This document shows positions 6,225-9,710 of a DNA stretch of 9,710 bases, in pieces. Made by a program: the position numbers and the translations under genes. The DNA is taken from positions 1 to 9,710 of the forward strand of contig CAIQAW010000080.1 of the NCBI GenBank assembly GCA_903869875.1, in the 5' to 3' direction. Every line of letters starts with the position of its first letter. Position 1 is the stretch's first letter. The DNA is from Candidatus Nomurabacteria bacterium (GTDB lineage: Bacteria; Patescibacteriota; Minisyncoccia; Phycocordibacterales; UBA9973). A model generated the notes under the pieces. That model had not been told where the DNA came from, did not search any database, and saw only the letters and a list, made by a program, of their open reading frames with translations.

Positions 6225-6575
6225 CTACAGCAATGCACTCTTTATTTTTTCTATGACTTTTACAATATCATTTTTTACTTCACTGTTCCAAAATCTTAAC
6301 ACTGTAATATCTAGATCGTTTAATGTTTTTGTTCTAATTGTATCGTATTCTTTATTGCTTAAATGTTGTGCCCCGTCTATTTCAACACCAAGTCTTCTTT
6401 CAGGGCAATAAAAATCAACAATATATCCACTTACACCATATTGTCTTCTAAATTTAAAACCAATAGAATTATTTCTTAAACGTTTCCAAATAACAGTTTC
6501 TTCTGTTGTTGAAGTTTTTCGTAGTTTTCTACGAACACTTTTTCTTTTAGGGTGATTATAAATAATTTCACTCAT
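6225..6575 (-). CDS. DUF559 protein, Vsr-like endonuclease fold
   Basis: A 116-residue protein with the full DUF559 pattern, a small relative of the very-short-patch repair nuclease within the PD-(D/E)xK superfamily. Visible motifs: TTEETVIWKRLRNNSIGFKF (23-42, the T-x-x-E-x-x-[LV]-W-x-x-LR signature), RRQYGV (43-48), YIVDFYC (51-57) with D54, then LGVEIDGAQH (62-71) with E65, D67 and H71, a conserved R81 and the C-terminal VLRFWNSEV (92-100). D54 and E65 are the likely metal-binding acidic pair. The N-terminus is strongly basic. The family's substrate is unknown. The gene fills the space between two inverted repeats and lies behind pilB in the same direction, so it may be read through from pilB. 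The start at 6575 has no Shine-Dalgarno motif, only an A tract. Confidence 0.92.
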   Translation of the reverse strand: MSEIIYNHPKRKSVRRKLRKTSTTEETVIWKRLRNNSIGFKFRRQYGVSGYIVDFYCPERRLGVEIDGAQHLSNKEYDTIRTKTLNDLDITVLRFWNSEVKNDIVKVIEKIKSALL

Positions 6576-6593
6576 TGTTTTTTTGAAGTTGTA

Positions 6594-6629
6594 CCCTCTC
6601 CTATGTAGGAGAGGGCTAGGGTGAGGTAC
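6594..6629 (-). repeat. Right inverted repeat with internal hairpin
   Basis: Reverse-complement copy of the left repeat: hairpin stem of 10 bp (6594-6603 with 6606-6615) with a TG loop, then CTAGGGTGAGGTAC ending at 6629. The stem is one base pair shorter than in the left copy. Both arms changed together, which suggests that the hairpin itself is maintained. Confidence 0.85.
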
Positions 6630-6635
6630 GTTAGT

Positions 6636-8327
6636 TTAAATTGACACCATATCTACCACACTCGCTACTTCTTCATATGTTGTTATTCCGTGTAGAACCT
6701 TAATAATGCCGTCTTCGCGCATATTTAGTATACCTTGGGTTTCGGCAACTTTTTCTATGTCGCGTTCACTGGGTTGTGCCACTATTAGTTTTGCTATGGC
6801 GTCGTCTGTTAGTATTGCTTCGAACACGCCTATACGGCCCTTGTAGCCAGTCATGTTACATTCTGCACAACCTACAGCCATAGGTATTTTGTATGTGTCA
6901 GTTATGTTTACATCAACTTCTTTGCCTTGTGCTATTGCATTGTCTATAACTTTTTTAATTATATCTATTTCATGTTGGCTTGGTTCACGTTCTGTTTTAC
7001 ATGTTTGACAAACTTTACGCACCAAACGTTGTGCTATACCAACTGACAATGCAGAAACTAAAATGTTTGGGTTAGCTTCTAGGTCTATAAGGCGGGGTAT
7101 TATACCAGCAGCACTGTTGGTGTGCACAGTAGAGAAAACCATGTGGCCAGTTAATGCAAAGTTTATTGCAATAGATGCACTTTCTTTGTCACGGATTTCA
7201 CCAACCATACATATTTCAGGGTCTTGGCGCATTGCAGAACGTATAGATTCGGCAAATGTATAACCATGTGCGTCGTCTACTTGTGTCTGTGTTATGCCGG
7301 GTAGGTGGTATTCTATCGGGTCTTCGACTGTTATAATCTTTTTCTCAGTTGAATTAAGTTGTCGCAAAAAAGAATACAATGTTGTTGTTTTACCACTACC
7401 TGTTGGGCCGGAAATAAGTATCATTCCGTGGGGTTTGTTTATTTCTTGTTCTATTATGCCGAACAACTTTTTTTCTATACCCAGGTCTTCGAATTTAACT
7501 TGGGTTATTTTAGGGTTTAGTATACGCATTACAACACCCTCGCCATAGGCAGAAGGTATAACAGATGTACGTATACCTATTTCTTCGTCTTTAATAAAAA
7601 TACTAAAACGTCCGTCCTGTGCGTTTGATGTATTACTTAACTTCATTCCTGAAATAAGCTTAATGCGTGAATTTATTAAATGGTATTTTTCAACTGGTAT
7701 TTGTGTTATTTCTTGCAACACACCGTCTAGTCGGTAACGTAGGCGTATAAAGTTTTCTTCGGGTTCTATGTGTACGTCAGACGCATCTATAGACAGTGCG
7801 CCTGCTAGTATTATTTCTAATACACGGGAAGTAGTGTGTATGTCGTCGGCTTGTATAACTTTGTTTATTTGGTCGGCAACATCTGTAATGGTTTTAATTT
7901 CTGTTCCTAAGTGTGTAAGTGTTTGACTAGATATGTCTATGCCACCTTCGCGTGACAGTGTTGCGTGCGACAGTTCCAGATACCTTTCCCATACGCGGTC
8001 TAAACTAGCATGACTAGCCATGTAAACTTCAGGCAACAAGTCTTTGCGTTTCAAATCGTCTATTATCTGTAGTAGATATTCGTTCTGCGGGCTGATAATT
8101 GCTAAACCTATATGTCGGCCCGCTGCCTTAAATGGGGCACAGTTTGCGCGTCGTGCGTCTTCTTCTGTTACAAAACGAAGAGCGTCCATTTCTATGGTTT
8201 GGTTAGCAAGGTTAACATACGGTATGTTGTATGTGTTTATAGCCAGCGACTCTACTAGTTCTTCTTCTTCACGAATACTAATATCGCTTATTCTTTTATC
8301 TGCTTTGTCGTCTTGGAATACAGTCAT
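6636..8327 (-). CDS. pilB: Type IV pilus/type II secretion assembly ATPase (PilB/GspE family)
   Basis: Hexameric cytoplasmic ATPase that powers pilin polymerisation or type II secretion. Start set at ATG 8327 (563 aa, MTVFQDDKADKRISD); an in-frame GTG at 8360 would add 11 residues. The N-terminal third (about 1-150) is a MshEN/T2SSE-N-like domain with the NTYNIPYVNL pattern near 31-40. The ATPase core has Walker A GPTGSGKTT (307-315), Asp box ITVEDPIEY (332-340), Walker B ICMVGEIRD (372-380) and His box TGHMVFSTVHTN (393-404). A CxxC pair at C440/C443 and another at C487/C490 form the zinc site typical of PilB/GspE and absent from PilT, which argues for an extension ATPase. No other pilus genes lie in the window. 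It is divergent from the secreted-protein gene at 8505, and the inverted-repeat unit begins 6 bp after its stop. No proper ribosome-binding site is seen. Confidence 0.95.
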   Translation of the reverse strand: MTVFQDDKADKRISDISIREEEELVESLAINTYNIPYVNLANQTIEMDALRFVTEEDARRANCAPFKAAGRHIGLAIISPQNEYLLQIIDDLKRKDLLPEVYMASHASLDRVWERYLELSHATLSREGGIDISSQTLTHLGTEIKTITDVADQINKVIQADDIHTTSRVLEIILAGALSIDASDVHIEPEENFIRLRYRLDGVLQEITQIPVEKYHLINSRIKLISGMKLSNTSNAQDGRFSIFIKDEEIGIRTSVIPSAYGEGVVMRILNPKITQVKFEDLGIEKKLFGIIEQEINKPHGMILISGPTGSGKTTTLYSFLRQLNSTEKKIITVEDPIEYHLPGITQTQVDDAHGYTFAESIRSAMRQDPEICMVGEIRDKESASIAINFALTGHMVFSTVHTNSAAGIIPRLIDLEANPNILVSALSVGIAQRLVRKVCQTCKTEREPSQHEIDIIKKVIDNAIAQGKEVDVNITDTYKIPMAVGCAECNMTGYKGRIGVFEAILTDDAIAKLIVAQPSERDIEKVAETQGILNMREDGIIKVLHGITTYEEVASVVDMVSI

Positions 8328-8418
8328 GGGTATATTATATATGATTTCCTTAAAAATCACACCAAATCTAGGTCTTTTTAGGTATTGTTTTATAAGGATA
8401 ATGGGGTATATTTAATAC

Positions 8419-8446
8419 TTGACAAAACAGTTATAAAGTGTATAAT
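8419..8446 (+). promoter_or_regulatory. Consensus sigma-70 promoter of the first secreted-protein gene
   Basis: Perfect TTGACA (8419-8424), 16-nt spacer and perfect TATAAT (8441-8446), with the -10 box preceded by GTG. The start site would be near 8453, giving a leader of about 50 nt. It is the closest match to consensus in the window. Confidence 0.85.
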
Positions 8447-8468
8447 ATACATATAAATCATATTTTTA

Positions 8469-8493
8469 ACCTTTAATCTAAAGCCGGCCCGGC
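8469..8493 (+). promoter_or_regulatory. Leader motif plus hairpin before the first secreted-protein gene
   Basis: ACC at 8469-8471 and CTAAA at 8478-8482 are followed at once by the inverted repeat GCCGG-C-CCGGC (8483-8493), which is unusually GC-rich for this AT-rich leader. The hairpin starts 22 nt before the ATG. A similar motif and a hairpin of different sequence stand at the same place before the second gene. Role unknown; a one-base loop would have to open to about three bases in RNA. Confidence 0.45.
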
Positions 8494-8504
8494 ATAGGGT
8501 GTTT

Positions 8505-8990
8505 ATGAAAAAGTTATTTAAAATCGTGCTGACAGTGGTATGGATTACCACAAGCATTGCCGCATCCGCACAAAATGTGGAAAAGACCGATAATAGGCTT
8601 ATCGGTTATCTGAACCTAACGTACTGTTTGGGGTACGACTCTAAGTTAAATATGGTGAAAGTCTTGATTTCAAAGTCAGATACCACTGTAATGCAGGGAA
8701 ACACTTCCATTAACACTAATGACTTCACTGCTTGGATGCCCAAGAAAGAGTTTGAAAGGTTACAGAGACTTAATAAGCCCTTCTTTGTTCATGCCAGGTG
8801 GCAGGAATTTAAAAAAGGACAGTGGGTAGATATAGAAAAACCAACTGATCTCAACAAAGTTAAAAAGAACCAGTACTGCTTAGTATTTAATTGGGGGTTG
8901 GTACAGCCATGGCCCACAGATCCGGTGATAAAACCGCAAACTGCTCCAATTCCTGCTACAGACGGTACTCAAAAGAAGACGGTTTTATAA
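8505..8990 (+). CDS. Putative exported protein of unknown function, first module
   Basis: 161 residues. The start is placed at ATG 8505; an in-frame GTG at 8499 only adds two residues before MKK. A clear signal peptide (basic MKKLFK, hydrophobic IVLTVVWITTSIA, then ASA before Q23) predicts cleavage after A22, leaving about 139 residues outside the membrane. The mature part has two cysteines (C41, C125) that could pair, an aromatic-rich middle (FTAWMPKKEFERL at 74-86, HARWQEFKKGQWVDI at 96-110) and a proline-rich end (residues 135-150). I recognise no family. Codon use is unlike dnaN: 2 of 9 isoleucines are ATA and GTG, CTG, GCC and ACC are common, a hint of transfer or a different expression class. 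It has its own consensus promoter and a terminator. AGGG 5 nt before the ATG is a weak ribosome-binding site. Confidence 0.85.
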   Translation: MKKLFKIVLTVVWITTSIAASAQNVEKTDNRLIGYLNLTYCLGYDSKLNMVKVLISKSDTTVMQGNTSINTNDFTAWMPKKEFERLQRLNKPFFVHARWQEFKKGQWVDIEKPTDLNKVKKNQYCLVFNWGLVQPWPTDPVIKPQTAPIPATDGTQKKTVL

Positions 8991-9009
8991 AAACCCACCT
9001 CCTTGAAAC

Positions 9010-9039
9010 AAAACGCTGCCCCTAACCGGTCAGCGTTTT
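9010..9039 (+). terminator. Terminator behind the first secreted-protein gene
   Basis: AAAACGCTG (9010-9018) pairs perfectly with CAGCGTTTT (9031-9039) around a 12-nt loop that can add CC/GG pairs. The stem ends in TTTT. It starts about 20 nt after the stop codon, and the next promoter's -35 box begins 4 nt behind it, so the two modules are transcriptionally insulated. Confidence 0.7.
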
Positions 9040-9042
9040 AAC

Positions 9043-9070
9043 TTGACAAAATCTATATTTCGTGTATACT
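9043..9070 (+). promoter_or_regulatory. Sigma-70 promoter of the second secreted-protein gene
   Basis: Perfect TTGACA (9043-9048), 16-nt spacer and TATACT (9065-9070), again preceded by GTG. The distance from the -35 box to the ATG (86 nt) and from the -10 box to the ATG (64 nt) are the same as in the preceding module. Confidence 0.8.
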
Positions 9071-9091
9071 ATATAAAAATAAATTTAATTC

Positions 9092-9121
9092 ACCAATATA
9101 CCTAAACTGCTCGGATCGAGC
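9092..9121 (+). promoter_or_regulatory. Leader motif plus hairpin before the second secreted-protein gene
   Basis: ACC (9092-9094) and CTAAA (9102-9106) are followed by the hairpin GCTCG-GAT-CGAGC (9109-9121), which begins 20 nt before the ATG. Compared with the first module, the flanking motif is kept while the stem sequence is different. Confidence 0.45.
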
Positions 9122-9128
9122 TTAAATT

Positions 9129-9710
9129 ATGAGAAGTTTTTTAAAAAATGTGCTATTCGCGGCATTGATTGTCGCCAGCACTAGTATGTGGGCACAACAG
9201 CGCCCTAAAGATGATTTGCCTATTGGCAAGCGACCACTTACCATGTCGCAACAGAAGAAAATATTGTTCGGTGACCAAACAGTTGCTGCGCGGTATTATA
9301 ACACGAGCCCTGCTCAGGTTAGAAAGGATTTTATAAATTCTTTGAATGCCTGGGCCCAGTATGACGGCTGGGTTCTTGAAGACGGGTCCCAGGTTGTTTT
9401 TGTTGAGGAAAATTTGGAAAAATATTTTGAAAAATATTTTATTGAAGACTCTCTTACTTTTAAGGAAGGTGAACTCGAAGTTAACTATATTGACCGAGAG
9501 ACCAAACAAATTTTCCACTATGCCTACCGGGGAAATAAGCCCGGAGAAATGGGTATATGCATGGATCCGAATAAGATTGATGGCATTAAAAACAAAGGGT
9601 CGTTGGTTGTTCGACCAATTGCTTCTGAACAATGCGAGAACGGTTTTGGACCAGTTCTTGCAAAATCTATTGATGAGGGGTTGCCTCCAGTGGGAAACTC
9701 AAATGTTAAC
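9129..9710 (+). CDS. Putative exported protein of unknown function, second module (3' end outside the window)
   Basis: Open frame of 194 codons from ATG 9129 to the last base without a stop, so the protein is partial. A signal peptide is evident: MRSFLKN, hydrophobic VLFAALIVASTSM, then W-A before Q23, with predicted cleavage after A22 as in the neighbouring gene. The mature part begins with a basic/proline stretch (QQRPKDDLPIGKRP) and continues with mixed charged sequence. Features include SPAQVRKDFINSLNAWAQYD (from residue 60), a duplicated EKYF tetrad near 97-104, and cysteines in GICMDP and SEQCENG that could pair. I recognise no domain. Codon use resembles the preceding exported gene (3 of 12 isoleucines ATA) and not dnaN. 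The mature sequences of the two exported proteins show no obvious similarity to each other by eye. A - strand open frame at 9153-9632 is a shadow of this gene. Confidence 0.82.
   Translation, partial: MRSFLKNVLFAALIVASTSMWAQQRPKDDLPIGKRPLTMSQQKKILFGDQTVAARYYNTSPAQVRKDFINSLNAWAQYDGWVLEDGSQVVFVEENLEKYFEKYFIEDSLTFKEGELEVNYIDRETKQIFHYAYRGNKPGEMGICMDPNKIDGIKNKGSLVVRPIASEQCENGFGPVLAKSIDEGLPPVGNSNVN

Larger units (their letters stand above)
6177..6629. mobile_element. Compact unit: DUF559 nuclease gene framed by inverted repeats
   Basis: 453-bp segment bounded on both sides by GTACCTCACCC in inverted orientation, followed inside by a hairpin-forming C/T-rich block. The only gene within is a DUF559 nuclease with little space left over. 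The outer GTAC at each end is its own reverse complement, so it can be read either as the tip of the repeat or as a 4-bp direct duplication of a target. The unit ends 6 bp from the pilB stop codon. No transposase is present, so any movement would need the nuclease itself or a protein supplied in trans. The structure is seen; mobility is inferred. Confidence 0.55.

Noticed and set aside
6177..6629. CRISPR repeats
   Set aside because: There are only two copies, in opposite orientation, and a nuclease gene lies between them instead of spacers.
8044..8415. 123-aa open frame on the + strand
   Set aside because: It is antisense to the N-terminal part of pilB and low in coding character.
153..8990. 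Use of UGA as a sense codon, as in Gracilibacteria and Absconditabacteria
   Set aside because: All genes read through at full length under the standard code, with TGG for conserved tryptophans.
8990..9043. Integron attC site between the two exported genes
   Set aside because: The hairpin at 9010-9039 lacks the RYYYAAC/GTTRRRY core sites and the usual bulged stem, and looks like a terminator.
9153..9632. 159-aa open frame on the - strand
   Set aside because: It is antisense to an open frame with a signal peptide, promoter and leader on the + strand, and its translation looks random.

Overview
The window looks like a stretch of a small, AT-rich bacterial chromosome, most likely from the Patescibacteria (Candidate Phyla Radiation, Parcubacteria-like). 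This is an inference. It rests on the compact gene packing, strong ATA/TTA codon preference, starts without convincing Shine-Dalgarno motifs, a lone PilB-type ATPase, a bifunctional PBP with an extra C-terminal tail, and a ruvB-ruvC pair without ruvA. UGA is not used as a sense codon: every complete gene ends in TAA or TAG and tryptophan is TGG.

Left end (1-1497, + strand): a short AT-rich intergenic segment with DnaA-box-like motifs leads into dnaN (sliding clamp). A tightly coupled 80-aa gene follows, resembling a minimal DUF721/DciA-type protein. This is the classic neighbourhood of a replication origin; dnaA, if present, lies just outside the window.

Middle (1494-5773, - strand): a class A penicillin-binding protein converges on the 80-aa gene, with a 4-bp stop-codon overlap and a perfect hairpin inside the 80-aa gene. 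Upstream of it in the reading direction are ruvB, ruvC and a small, extremely acidic protein. A strong terminator closes that group immediately before the PBP start.

5774-6224 has no protein gene. It holds DnaA-box matches in the ruvB leader, a consensus-like promoter on the + strand, a structured RNA candidate (20-bp closing stem, central bubble, apical stem, 6S-like architecture) and a 12-bp-stem terminator.

6177-6629 is a compact unit: a DUF559 (Vsr-like) nuclease gene framed by long inverted repeats, each with its own hairpin. It sits directly behind a pilB/gspE-type ATPase gene (6636-8327, - strand).

Right end (8419-9710, + strand): two consecutive modules, each made of promoter, about 58-nt leader with hairpin, 22-residue signal peptide and unknown exported protein. 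The two modules have the same promoter-to-start distances, and their codon use differs from the housekeeping genes. The second gene runs off the window.

Together the window combines replication and repair (clamp, possible helicase loader, Holliday-junction processing), cell-wall synthesis and pilus assembly with a probably mobile nuclease unit and an accessory secreted-protein region.
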